64,000 bases of DNA from JAJEDW01 sp963555775. GTDB lineage: Bacteria > Acidobacteriota > Terriglobia > 20CM-2-55-15. Position numbers and translations under genes: made by a program. Within the stretch, counting starts at the first letter, position 1, and each line of letters starts with the position of its first letter. The notes under the pieces are model-generated. The model saw only the letters and a list, made by a program, of their open reading frames with translations. It was not told the DNA's origin and did not search any database. Shown in pieces: positions 16,625 to 24,630 of this stretch. The stretch spans positions 1,116,001-1,180,000 of the forward strand of contig CAUVWY020000010.1 of NCBI GenBank assembly GCA_963555775.3. The letters are read 5' to 3'.

Positions 16625-17470
16625 ATGTCATTGCTTGCGATAAAGTTCGTTGCCGTCGTGGCGACCCTCGCCGTGGGCGTCGTCGGAGGCGTCATCCCGC
16701 TTATGGCGGCCCGTCACCGTGCAAGCCACCGATTCTTGTCGTTGGGCAATGCCCTGGCGGGCGGCATCTTTCTCGGCGCGGGGTTCATTCACCTACTTCC
16801 TGAAGCAGGCGAGGCACTGGAGGGGGCGGTGGCGTATCCCCTGGCGCCGCTGCTGGCGGCGCTCGGCATCGTCGTGCTGCTGCTCATTGATCGTGTCCTG
16901 TTCGAGACCACCCGAGCGGTCGGGTCAGGGCAAGGTCGGGGGACGCATCAGCCGATCTATCCCCTGGTTCTGCTCGTGGTTCTCTCGACCCACTCCATCA
17001 TCGCCGGCATCGCCCTCGGGCTCGAGCCTGAGGTGGCCGCTTCCTTGCTCGTCATGCTCGGCATCATGTTCCACAAAGGCTCAGCAGCCTTTGCCCTGAT
17101 GGTCAGCGTGCATGCCTCCGGCGCCGGCGCGAGACGCCTATGGACGATCTTGACGATCTTCGTCGCGATGACGCCGTTGGGGATTCTGCTCGGGGCGGTG
17201 GCCTCCAGCCTTCTCGAGGGCCGAACCGCGATGCTGATCGAGGGAAGCTTCAACGCGCTGGCTGCGGGAACCTTCATCTACATAGCCATTCTGGACGTCA
17301 TCGATGCCGAGATTTCCAGAATGGATGATCGTGTCGCGCGTTTCGTACGCAGCACGTTGATGGGAGAGGACGATGTACCAATGCCGTCGAAGGACCCGAA
17401 CCGCATATTCAAGTTCGTGCTGGTGCTCGTTGGACTTGCCAGTATGGCGGTGCTTAAGGTCTGGATGTAG
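16625..17470 (+). CDS. ZIP family metal transporter
   Basis: A 281-aa polytopic inner-membrane protein with about eight hydrophobic helices. ZIP-type motifs are visible: GNALAGGIFLGAGFIHLLPEA (helix with metal-site histidine, ~residues 40-60), STHSIIAGIALGLE (~120-133) and MLGIMFHKGSAAFALMV (~141-157). A histidine/glycine-rich metal-sensing loop is not prominent; a charged loop (ISRMDDRVARF) follows helix seven. It probably imports Zn, Fe or Mn; specificity is not predictable. It stands between a frameshifted ZIP-like gene and a fragment of a heavy-metal RND pump, suggesting the eroded remains of a metal-homeostasis locus. Confidence 0.88.
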   Translation: MSLLAIKFVAVVATLAVGVVGGVIPLMAARHRASHRFLSLGNALAGGIFLGAGFIHLLPEAGEALEGAVAYPLAPLLAALGIVVLLLIDRVLFETTRAVGSGQGRGTHQPIYPLVLLVVLSTHSIIAGIALGLEPEVAASLLVMLGIMFHKGSAAFALMVSVHASGAGARRLWTILTIFVAMTPLGILLGAVASSLLEGRTAMLIEGSFNALAAGTFIYIAILDVIDAEISRMDDRVARFVRSTLMGEDDVPMPSKDPNRIFKFVLVLVGLASMAVLKVWM

Positions 17471-17569
17471 GGGGCTCGCCCTGACGTCGTGTGACAGCGT
17501 CGATCTGCCACCCCCTACTCGTTGGCAGACCGTGGATAGTTCGAGCACGTAGAGCGTGCCGGCCGCCGC

Positions 17570-17822
17570 TTGGCGTTCGTTGTGCAGATTGCGCTCTTCC
17601 TGATCTTCCTGCTACTCTACACTGCCTTAAACGCGGTCAAACCGGCAATGCTCATCTTCATCAACATTCCGCTCGCAGCCACTGCGGCATCGCGACGTTC
17701 TATGTTCACGATATGCCGTTCAGTACCTCGGCAGGCGTCGGCTTCATTGCCTTTTTCGGTGTGGCGGTTCTCAACGGCGTGGTAATGGTGTCGCACTTCC
17801 TTGACCTCAGGAAGCGAGGCGC
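17570..17822 (+). pseudogene. Fragment of a CusA/CzcA-type heavy-metal RND efflux transporter
   Basis: Two frames join to give a recognisable stretch of the RND C-terminal membrane region. One reads VQIALFLIFLLLYTALNAVK and AMLIFINIPLA (from 17570). After a frame change near 17680 the other reads YVHDMPFSTSAGVGFIAFFG and VAVLNGVVMVSHFLDLRKRG (to 17822). Intact CusA-type pumps exceed 1000 residues, so about 90% is missing. Nothing else of the pump is present in the window. Confidence 0.75.
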
Positions 17823-17860
17823 GGCAGCGCATCGCGCGGCACGAATCGCGGCAGGATGGG

Positions 17861-17977
17861 AGAATTCGGGGAGTCGAATCGCAAATCGACGCCCTGCACG
17901 GTAAAATGGGTGAATTTTGCGAACGCATGGCGCATTCTGAAGGGTTGCTGGAGGGATTCGGCGCGGCGGCGCCGGGC
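17861..17977 (+). pseudogene. Possible remnant of a small coiled-coil protein
   Basis: The short stretch ESQIDALHGKMGEFCERMAH followed by SEGLLEGFG resembles the C-terminus of small hypothetical coiled-coil proteins (pattern ERMAHLEGLLEGL) often seen beside PIN-domain toxins. It lacks a proper start and is fused to noise on both sides. Assignment is from memory of the motif only. Confidence 0.3.
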
Positions 17978-18130
17978 GACCTGCAGCCGATCAAGGGCCG
18001 GGCAGGTTTGGCGGAACGGAGAACGAAGAGCGTAATCGCCCGTAAACATATCGACGACAGGCCGCCGTTTTAAGAATGTTTGGACGGCGCTTCAGACACC
18101 GACAGAGATAGACTTCGAGGGAGAAAAACG

Positions 18131-18469
18131 ATGGACCTGACGACTGAACGGCAAGATGGTGTCTTGTCGGCCGAGGTGAGTGGACGCATCGACGGTACCA
18201 CTGCCGCTGCGTTCGAGCAGGCGATCAAAACCGCGATCGAAGAGAGCGATAATGCCTTGATCCTCGATTTCAAGAATCTTCAGTACATCAGCAGCGCGGG
18301 TCTTCGCGCCATTCTTCTGATCGCCAAAAACCTCCGGCAACGAAACGCCAAGTTCGCCCTTTGCTCCATGTCGGATCAGATTCGGGAGGTCTTTGCGATC
18401 AGCGGATTCGACAAGATCGTTTCAATCCACCGCTCCCGGGCCGATGCGCTCGCTTCCGTGGAACGCTGA
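18131..18469 (+). CDS. STAS-domain anti-sigma-factor antagonist
   Basis: A 112-aa single-domain STAS protein (SpoIIAA/RsbV-like). The phosphorylatable serine is in the conserved LQYISSAGLRAILLIAKNLR segment (residues ~56-75), preceded by NALILDFKN. Such proteins bind anti-sigma kinases in a partner-switching circuit and are controlled by serine phosphorylation. The ATG at 18131 follows GAGGGAGAAAAACG; longer upstream starts are not protein-like. No kinase or phosphatase partner is adjacent. The C-terminus (FDKIVSIHRSRADALASV) is complete. Confidence 0.92.
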   Translation: MDLTTERQDGVLSAEVSGRIDGTTAAAFEQAIKTAIEESDNALILDFKNLQYISSAGLRAILLIAKNLRQRNAKFALCSMSDQIREVFAISGFDKIVSIHRSRADALASVER

Positions 18470-18566
18470 CCCGACGGCCCCGAAAACCCGGCCTGTGCCG
18501 ATTCATGCCCCATGCCGTTTCTAGTCGACATACGTCGGCATCAGACGCCAACCCGCACAGAAAATT

Positions 18567-19127
18567 CTACCCGATACCCAGTAGTTCTTTTCCCGCCGGC
18601 GATATCCGTTCGGGACTCCAGGGCGGATCCCAGACCACCTCGACCGCGGCGGACTTCACGCCTGAAAGGCGTTCGATCTTGTGTCGGGCATCCGCGGCAA
18701 TGGAATCCCCCATTCCGCAGCCCTGAGCCGTCAAGGTCATCTTGATATCGACCTTGTTTCCGCCGTCGTCGTCACGCGCGACATCCAGTTCGTAGATCAA
18801 GCCTAGATCGACGATGTTGACCGGAATTTCGGGATCGAAGCACGTCTTGAGTTGGGCCCAGACTTCATCGCGCAACTCGGCAGCCGTCCGGGGCGACGCG
18901 TCACTGGCCGTTGACGAATCCTGGGCGACCGCTTCCCTGCCAATTGCATCTGCATCCCGGCCCGCCAGGCGATACAGGCCGCCCATGGAATGCACGAGCA
19001 ATGTATAGGATCCACCCAGTGCCTGGGTGATCGACACCGGGGTCCCCCTGGTCAGAGGTAACGTCCTTCCACCGGGCACCTCGACGACCTCGCAGTCCCG
19101 CGTCAGTTCAATCCGTTCGCCGCTCAT
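18567..19127 (-). CDS. sufT: Fe-S assembly protein SufT (MIP18/DUF59 family)
   Basis: A 186-aa protein matching long-form SufT. An N-terminal part (VVEVPGGRTLPLTRGTPVSITQALGGSYTLLV; then LYRLAGRDADAIGRE) is followed by a MIP18/DUF59 domain with DPEIPVNIVDLGLIYELDV (residues ~103-121) and TLTAQGCGMGDSIA, which holds the conserved cysteine. SufT aids maturation of Fe-S proteins under high demand. It is normally linked to suf genes but stands alone here. The ATG at 19127 has an excellent GGGAGGA box. Confidence 0.9.
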   Translation of the reverse strand: MSGERIELTRDCEVVEVPGGRTLPLTRGTPVSITQALGGSYTLLVHSMGGLYRLAGRDADAIGREAVAQDSSTASDASPRTAAELRDEVWAQLKTCFDPEIPVNIVDLGLIYELDVARDDDGGNKVDIKMTLTAQGCGMGDSIAADARHKIERLSGVKSAAVEVVWDPPWSPERISPAGKELLGIG

Positions 19128-19308
19128 GATTCCTCCCTACGCTCACGATAATTCCCAGTCTCCAATGTTGAAATCTCCAATGAATAAATGCGGATGGTCC
19201 GATGACCTGCCCGGCAATGGATTCGAACTGCGAATCGGACAGCAAACGATCCCCGGTATCCATCGCTCGTATTGACATTCCGATTTGAAATCGTTGTCCC
19301 CCCACACC

Positions 19309-20886
19309 TCAATCGTCGTTCCGTGAAGGTCGTGGCATTGGTTTCCGGGGAAGCAATTCGTCCCGATTCACGGCATGGTACACGAACGCCGCCACGATCA
19401 CCGCATTCTGCTTCATGTCGGCTTCCTGCAGCCGCTCATAAACGTCCATGCTGGAATGGTGTGTCCGGCTGTTGTATTCGATCGGATCCTGGATGAACTG
19501 GAATCCAGGCAGACCCACCTCATCGAAGGGAATGTGGTCGGTTCCGCCGGTATTCCGGATGCTCAGCGTGCTCATTCCGATATTTGCGAACGGCGCCATC
19601 CATGCCGAGAACACGGGGGCGGCCATTTCGTTTCCCTGAAGGTAAACCCCGCGAATGGCGCCGGTTCCGTTATCGACATTGAAGTAACCGGACAGTTTTT
19701 CGTGTTCGGGTTGGAGTTCCATCGTTTCGCGGTTGGCGAAATGATCCGCGACGTATGCACGCGATCCAAAATACCCGTGTTCTTCTCCCGTCCAAAGAGC
19801 GATCCGAACGGTCCGGTCCAGAGACAGGCCGGTCGCTTTCAGTATACGCACGGCCTCCATCATCACGGCTGAACCGGCCGCGTTGTCGGTGGCCCCCGTG
19901 CCCGAGTGCCACGAATCGAAGTGCGCTCCCAACATCACCACTTCATCGGCCCGGCCGGATCCGGGAATCTCACCGACGATGTTGAAGGCGTCCAAATCCT
20001 CATCGTGAAACGTGTTGCGGATATCCATTTCAACGCTGACGGGAAGATCCTTCTCGAGCGTCCGGTAAATTCTTCCGTAGTGCTCCACCGCAAGGGCCAC
20101 CTGAGGCGGCATCGGTTCGGCGTCGACATCCCACGGATTGGTTCCGCCCTGCTGAACGAAAACCGTTCCGCCGCTCCCTCGGCCAGGTTCGAGCAAACCG
20201 GCCACGCTCTCGTCGACGAAAAACTGCATCCGCTGCTCGGCAAAACTCGGGCCGCCACCGCGACCGCCGCCTCCACCTCCGCGTCCTCCGCGTCCCGTGG
20301 GCACGGGCTGCTGGGCGCGCTGGGCGAGTTGTTCGTCACTGAAGCGCACGCCGGGAGCTTCGAACTGCGCTTCTACCGTGGGAATGCGCGCCGTCAGAAC
20401 ATATTTGCCGCGAAGCTCGCCCCTGAAGCGTTCCATGTCGCCCGAATCGTCGATGATGGCGATGACGGCGTCGCCCGATACCGGGCCGCCGGTCCCGGGA
20501 GTCCACGCCTTCGGATATCCGATCATGGGATACGTCTGTCCGCCGATGGACATGTGCAGAGACAGGTAGTCGTTGGTCCAGCCGCGGCCAAACGGCCCCC
20601 ACTCCTCCAGATTGACGTCGACCAGTTCCCACTCGGTCAGATTTTGACGCACGTACTCTCCAGCGTTCCGGATATTGGGGGAACCGGTCAGGCGAGGACC
20701 GTATACGTCGGTGAGGTAGCTTGCGACTTCCATGACTTGGGAACGGTTCAGTCCTTCGTCCTTGATTCGAAAGATTGCGTCGAGGTCGACCGGTTCTTGA
20801 GCCTGAGCCGCCACAGCAGTGGAAAAAGCCGCGGCAAGAGTCAGACACGCAACCATCCGTGCCAACCTCGGAAGGGCAAATCTCAT
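19309..20886 (-). CDS. Secreted M28 family zinc aminopeptidase with PA-type insertion
   Basis: A 525-aa exported metallopeptidase. After a signal peptide (MVACLTLAAAFSTAVAAQAQ) comes a protease-associated-like region (GGPVSGDAVIAIIDDSGDMERFRGELRGKYVL), then a glycine/arginine-rich linker (GRGGRGGGGGGRGGG, ~190-205). The M28 core has the expected zinc ligands: AHFDSWHSGTGATDNAAG (~330-347), the catalytic WTGEEHG (~373), FNVDNGTG (~415) and TDHIPFDEV...SRTHHSSMD. It probably trims peptides in the periplasm or outside. An ATG at 20886 with GGAG ten bases upstream is preferred to the one at 20901. It lies 24 bp downstream of the BsuPI-domain gene and is probably co-transcribed. Confidence 0.92.
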   Translation of the reverse strand: MRFALPRLARMVACLTLAAAFSTAVAAQAQEPVDLDAIFRIKDEGLNRSQVMEVASYLTDVYGPRLTGSPNIRNAGEYVRQNLTEWELVDVNLEEWGPFGRGWTNDYLSLHMSIGGQTYPMIGYPKAWTPGTGGPVSGDAVIAIIDDSGDMERFRGELRGKYVLTARIPTVEAQFEAPGVRFSDEQLAQRAQQPVPTGRGGRGGGGGGRGGGPSFAEQRMQFFVDESVAGLLEPGRGSGGTVFVQQGGTNPWDVDAEPMPPQVALAVEHYGRIYRTLEKDLPVSVEMDIRNTFHDEDLDAFNIVGEIPGSGRADEVVMLGAHFDSWHSGTGATDNAAGSAVMMEAVRILKATGLSLDRTVRIALWTGEEHGYFGSRAYVADHFANRETMELQPEHEKLSGYFNVDNGTGAIRGVYLQGNEMAAPVFSAWMAPFANIGMSTLSIRNTGGTDHIPFDEVGLPGFQFIQDPIEYNSRTHHSSMDVYERLQEADMKQNAVIVAAFVYHAVNRDELLPRKPMPRPSRNDD

Positions 20887-20910
20887 ATCTGAGTTCTCCA
20901 TGAGCGATTT

Positions 20911-21909
20911 CTATGGAACTTCAAACTGGATTGAATCGGATTCGAGTGGCTCTTCGGATGCCAGAACGCCATAAACCTCGTAGACCCCCGGTTCGACTTC
21001 ATTCAGTTCGCTGTCGCGGTAATTCCATTCCCCTTCGAAGGTCCATTCTCCACCTGAACGAATCGCCTCGCTACGCAAGACTTCCGAAAAGAAGCGCCGC
21101 TCGGACCAGCGCCAGAGTTCCTGGCCGCGAGAGGGATCCACAACGACGAAATCGAAACTTTGACTCGTTGTGAAATCGAAAGGCAGCAACCGGTCCGAAG
21201 GATTCCGGACCGTCAGGAGGAAGCGATGCAAATCACGTTCCGCAAACGCCTCAACCGTGAGTTCGGGCACCGGGTCCGAAACCGCCGCGCCTCGGTCAAC
21301 CGGATCGGCCTCGGTCAACGGCTCGGAACCCGAAGTCGGTGCGGGATCCGCGGGGGCAAAAGTGCCGAACACGCCGCCCGACACTCGGGCAGCGACCAGC
21401 GTTGCGACTCTCGGCCCTTCGGTCAGCAGAAAACCAGCCTGAACGATACCGACTCCGCGTTCAAGTGTCAGAACCAGCGAACCGAACTGGAACAGTGCGC
21501 GCGTCGGAAGGCCGACGTCGTTCGTAGCCAGGATTTCTGCGGACGCGCCCGGTGACGGAAACAGGTCGGTCTGATCGGCGCCGTCAAACCGGATGAACTG
21601 CCGTTGCTGTCCGTCGTAGCGAATCCCGATCGGCTCGTTCACTTCAAGGTCTGGGCCAAACGGAAAGCGATCGAAAACATAATAGCTGTAGCCCTCGACG
21701 ATCGAGTAGTCGGAGATGCCAAACTCCAGGCTCCCGACCACGACGCCTTCGGGATCGAGGATGTTGTATCTCCAGAGATTCCCGACATCGAGCGGCAGGA
21801 AATCCGGTGCCATTCGAATCCCCTGGGCGGTCGCCGTCATGGGCAGCAGCAGGGTCAGAATCATCATCGCTGTTATGATCGAACCCGGAACTTGCGTTGT
21901 GCGGAACAT
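20911..21909 (-). CDS. Secreted protein with C-terminal BsuPI-type domain
   Basis: A 332-aa exported protein with signal peptide (IITAMMILTLLLPMTATAQ). The N-terminal half is of unknown fold (MAPDFLPLDVGNLWRYNI; IGIRYDGQQRQFIRFDG). The C-terminal ~110 residues resemble the BsuPI domain named after a Bacillus intracellular protease inhibitor: LLTVRNPSDRLLPFDFTTSQSFDFVVVD, RGQELWRWSERRFFS, SGGEWTFEGEWNYRD. It is followed at 24 bp by the M28 peptidase on the same strand. That makes an inhibitor or chaperone role toward the peptidase attractive but unproven. Confidence 0.75.
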   Translation of the reverse strand: MFRTTQVPGSIITAMMILTLLLPMTATAQGIRMAPDFLPLDVGNLWRYNILDPEGVVVGSLEFGISDYSIVEGYSYYVFDRFPFGPDLEVNEPIGIRYDGQQRQFIRFDGADQTDLFPSPGASAEILATNDVGLPTRALFQFGSLVLTLERGVGIVQAGFLLTEGPRVATLVAARVSGGVFGTFAPADPAPTSGSEPLTEADPVDRGAAVSDPVPELTVEAFAERDLHRFLLTVRNPSDRLLPFDFTTSQSFDFVVVDPSRGQELWRWSERRFFSEVLRSEAIRSGGEWTFEGEWNYRDSELNEVEPGVYEVYGVLASEEPLESDSIQFEVP

Positions 21910-21932
21910 CGATTTTAAGTCTAGTCCACACC

Positions 21933-22409
21933 ATGACCAAAGACAATCAACAGAACCCCGACCACCGATCGTTCATGGAACTGGCGCTCGATGTCGCCCG
22001 TGACGCGGAACGGCACAATGAAGTCCCCGTCGGTGCGGTGATCGTCCGTGACGGGCAGGTCATCGCCACCGGAGCGAACGCGCCAATTTCGGACCACGAT
22101 CCGACAGCCCACGCCGAGATCCGAGCCATGCGGGCGGCTTCGGCCAAAGTGTGCAACTACCGCCTGACCGGCTGCACGTTGTACGTCACGCTGGAGCCCT
22201 GCCTGATGTGCGCTGGCGCGATGATCCATGCCCGAATCGATCGTCTGGTCTATGCATGTCCCGATCCCAAGGGCGGCGCCGCGGGCAGTCTGTACGATGT
22301 TCTTGACGACGACCGCCTCAATCACCGCGTCGCTGTTCTCTCTGGAGTTGGCGCCACGGAATCGTCATCGCTGCTGCAGGCCTTCTTTCGAACCCGGCGT
22401 GAGGGATGA
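21933..22409 (+). CDS. tadA: tRNA adenosine(34) deaminase TadA
   Basis: A 158-aa zinc deaminase converting A34 to inosine in tRNA-Arg(ACG). Motifs: NEVPVGAVIVRDGQVIATG (residues ~29-47), the catalytic HAEIRAM (His/Glu, ~59-65), and LEPCLMCAGAMIHARIDRLVY with both zinc cysteines (~89-93), then KGGAAGSLYDVL and HRVAVLSGV. Length is normal. The ATG at 21933 gives the usual N-terminus DHRSFMELALDVARDA; there is no strong ribosome-binding site. It is transcribed divergently from the BsuPI-domain gene, the starts being 23 bp apart. Confidence 0.95.
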   Translation: MTKDNQQNPDHRSFMELALDVARDAERHNEVPVGAVIVRDGQVIATGANAPISDHDPTAHAEIRAMRAASAKVCNYRLTGCTLYVTLEPCLMCAGAMIHARIDRLVYACPDPKGGAAGSLYDVLDDDRLNHRVAVLSGVGATESSSLLQAFFRTRREG

Positions 22410-22532
22410 CCCGCGTGAATCTGTTCGGAAGTGGGACCCCAATTCCGGTTCCGGTCGGTTTTCGAATGGACCGGGAATACGTAAAGAAGTGTAAAACATT
22501 GATTCTAAATTATATGAATCGCTTTCGGGGTC

Positions 22533-22547
22533 TGGCCCGGCACGTGC
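22533..22547 (+). promoter_or_regulatory. Putative sigma-54 promoter of the efflux operon
   Basis: TGGCCCG-GCAC-GTGC has the invariant GG (22534-22535) and GC (22546-22547) exactly ten bases apart. It matches the TGGCACG-N4-TTGC consensus at 9 of 11 defined positions. Transcription would start near 22558, giving a leader of roughly 195 bases before tolC. The remainder of the 22410-22754 gap has no gene. A weaker GG-N10-GC match (TGGTAGG...GTGC) occurs at about 24591-24605 before the adaptor gene. Confidence 0.5.
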
Positions 22548-22754
22548 CTTTAACTCTAAGATAACTGGAGCGTGTACGAATCGGTTTGCGCCCCGAACAA
22601 ACGGTCTTCGAGATTCGTATTGCCCTGGCAGCCCGTGGTAGAACCGCCCACTGGGCGAGGCACGTAACGGGTGGACGTGAGAAAACGTACTGGTCTTAAT
22701 AATGGCCCTTGACTGGATTCCAATTCCTTCCACTGTTTCTTCAAGGAGTTTTCA

Positions 22755-24461
22755 ATGAAGAAGTACATGACTCTGGCAGTCATAACAGGACTGACGGGAC
22801 TGATATTCGCGACGCCGGCTTCGGCGCAAAACTTCGTCAGCCGCTTCCTGGATCGCTACCAGGTACCGGCGGTCCAGGCCCCTGTGCTGGAGACTTCCCA
22901 AACTCTTTCGCCATCCCTGATGTCCCTGGCCCAGAACGAAGGCCTGCCGCTTCGGGTGAGCGACGTCATCCAACTGGCTCTCGAAAACAACCTCAGCATC
23001 GGGGTGAACCGGTTCCAGCCGCTGCTCTCCGAATACGCGATCAATGCGGCGTATCAGCAATTCGACCCCACGTTGACTTTGTCCGGTACTGTCGGTCGAA
23101 ACACTCAGGCCGCCTTCACGCAGTTGGACGGTGCGGACGTCTCACGCTCATTGACGGGAAACTACTCGGTCAACTACAACCAGAACCTCGAATACGGCTC
23201 GAGCTATTCGGTTCAGTTGAGCATCAACCGAAACTCTTCGAACAGCACGTTCAGTACCGTAAATCCGTCGTACCGCGGAACCCTGCGGTACCAGTTCACC
23301 CAGCCCCTGCTCCGGGGCTTCGGCCGCGACATCAACACAAGCCAGATCACGATCGCACGAAACAACCTGGAACAGTCCGAGATTCAGTTCGAGCAACAGG
23401 TGATGAATCTCGTCGTTCAGGCCACCAATTCCTACTGGGACCTGGTAGCGGCCCACGAAGACATCCGTGTCCAGGAAGGTGCGCTGGCGCGCGCGCAACA
23501 GACGTACGAAGACAATCTCCGGCAGGTTGAAATCGGGACTCTGGCGCCGATCGAGGTCGTGCAGGCCCAACAGGCCGTGGCCAGTACCCGCGAGAGCCTG
23601 ATCGTGGCCCAGGCGTCGTTGACGCAACTGGAAGACAGCATCAAGACCATGATCACGCGCGTACCCGATCCCGCGCTTGTCCTGTTGCGTCTGAATCCCA
23701 TCGACGACATTCGCAATCGAACCGACCAGATCCTTCCTGTCGAAGGCGCCATTCAACAGGCGTTGCTCAACCGGCCGGAATTGCGGCAGTCCGAACTCGC
23801 AATCCGGAACGCGGACATCAATCTGAAGGTTTCCGAGAACAACCTCCTTCCCCAGTTGAACCTGACGGGAAGTTACACCCAAACGGGTCTGGGAGGCTCG
23901 CAGCTCGTGACGTCCGGAGGAGGATTCGGCTTCGACAACCGGGTTGTCACAAGGATCCCCGGTGGGGTCGGCGGCGCATTTTCCGACATCTTCGGCTTCG
24001 ACTTTACCGGCTACACGGTGGGCTTCTCGCTCCAGATTCCGCTGAGCAACCGATCGGCGCAGGCCAACGTCGCCCGAAACGTGGTTCAACAGCGGCAAGC
24101 CGTCTCGCAACAGGCGTTGACGGCCCAACAGATCGCCCTTGAAGTTCGCGATGCCTACAACCAGATTGCGACCAGTCAGGCACGGATCGAAGCCGCCAGC
24201 GTTTCACGCGAACTCGCCGAACGCCGTCTGGATGCGGAAAACCGGAAGCTCGAACTGGGTGCATCGTCGATCCGTTTCGTTCTGGACGAACAACAGAACC
24301 TGACCCAGGCGGAAACCACCGAAATCAGGGCGCTCGTCGCCTACGTCAAGGCGGTTGTGGCTTACGACAACGCGATCGGCCGGATTCTGGAACGGAACAA
24401 CATCCAGATTCAGGAACCGAACCAACCGACCATCGCAAGGATCGGCACAAGTCCCGAATAA
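22755..24461 (+). CDS. TolC family outer-membrane efflux protein
   Basis: A 568-aa outer-membrane channel with signal peptide (LAVITGLTGLIFATPASAQ). It has two OEP repeats with the usual helical patterns: RVSDVIQLALENNLSIGVNR (~72-91), NLVVQATNSYWDLVAAHEDI (~218-237), EIGTLAPIEVVQAQQAVAS, then NRPELRQSELAIRNADINLKVSENNLLPQLNL and AQQIALEVRDAYNQIATSQARIEAA. It heads an efflux operon with an adaptor and two ABC ATPases. Translation starts after AAGGAG. A sigma-54-like promoter lies 208 bp upstream. Confidence 0.92.
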   Translation: MKKYMTLAVITGLTGLIFATPASAQNFVSRFLDRYQVPAVQAPVLETSQTLSPSLMSLAQNEGLPLRVSDVIQLALENNLSIGVNRFQPLLSEYAINAAYQQFDPTLTLSGTVGRNTQAAFTQLDGADVSRSLTGNYSVNYNQNLEYGSSYSVQLSINRNSSNSTFSTVNPSYRGTLRYQFTQPLLRGFGRDINTSQITIARNNLEQSEIQFEQQVMNLVVQATNSYWDLVAAHEDIRVQEGALARAQQTYEDNLRQVEIGTLAPIEVVQAQQAVASTRESLIVAQASLTQLEDSIKTMITRVPDPALVLLRLNPIDDIRNRTDQILPVEGAIQQALLNRPELRQSELAIRNADINLKVSENNLLPQLNLTGSYTQTGLGGSQLVTSGGGFGFDNRVVTRIPGGVGGAFSDIFGFDFTGYTVGFSLQIPLSNRSAQANVARNVVQQRQAVSQQALTAQQIALEVRDAYNQIATSQARIEAASVSRELAERRLDAENRKLELGASSIRFVLDEQQNLTQAETTEIRALVAYVKAVVAYDNAIGRILERNNIQIQEPNQPTIARIGTSPE

Positions 24462-24484
24462 TCCTCGATTCAGTTGTCGGGAGC

Positions 24485-24518
24485 GTCCGGTTTCGCACAA
24501 TGGGTCCCGAAACCGGAC
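24485..24518 (+). terminator. Strong stem-loop between tolC and the adaptor gene
   Basis: A perfect 11-bp stem (GTCCGGTTTCG with CGAAACCGGAC) and a 12-base loop, with no T-tract. It lies 23 bp after the tolC stop, in the 169-bp gap before the adaptor. It could attenuate transcription or protect the upstream mRNA. Confidence 0.45.
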
Positions 24519-24630
24519 ACCCGGATACTGGTCGCGGCTTCGATCCTCCAGCCAAATCGTTCATTGCATTGCACTTGACGAAACCTTCACTCTGGTAGGC
24601 AACGTGCCATAAACCAACTAGGGAAATCCA

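Noticed and set aside
24591..24605. Second sigma-54-like promoter before the adaptor gene
   Set aside because: GG-N10-GC spacing is present but the flanking match (TGGTAGG) is weak and within an apparent operon; noted only with the main site.
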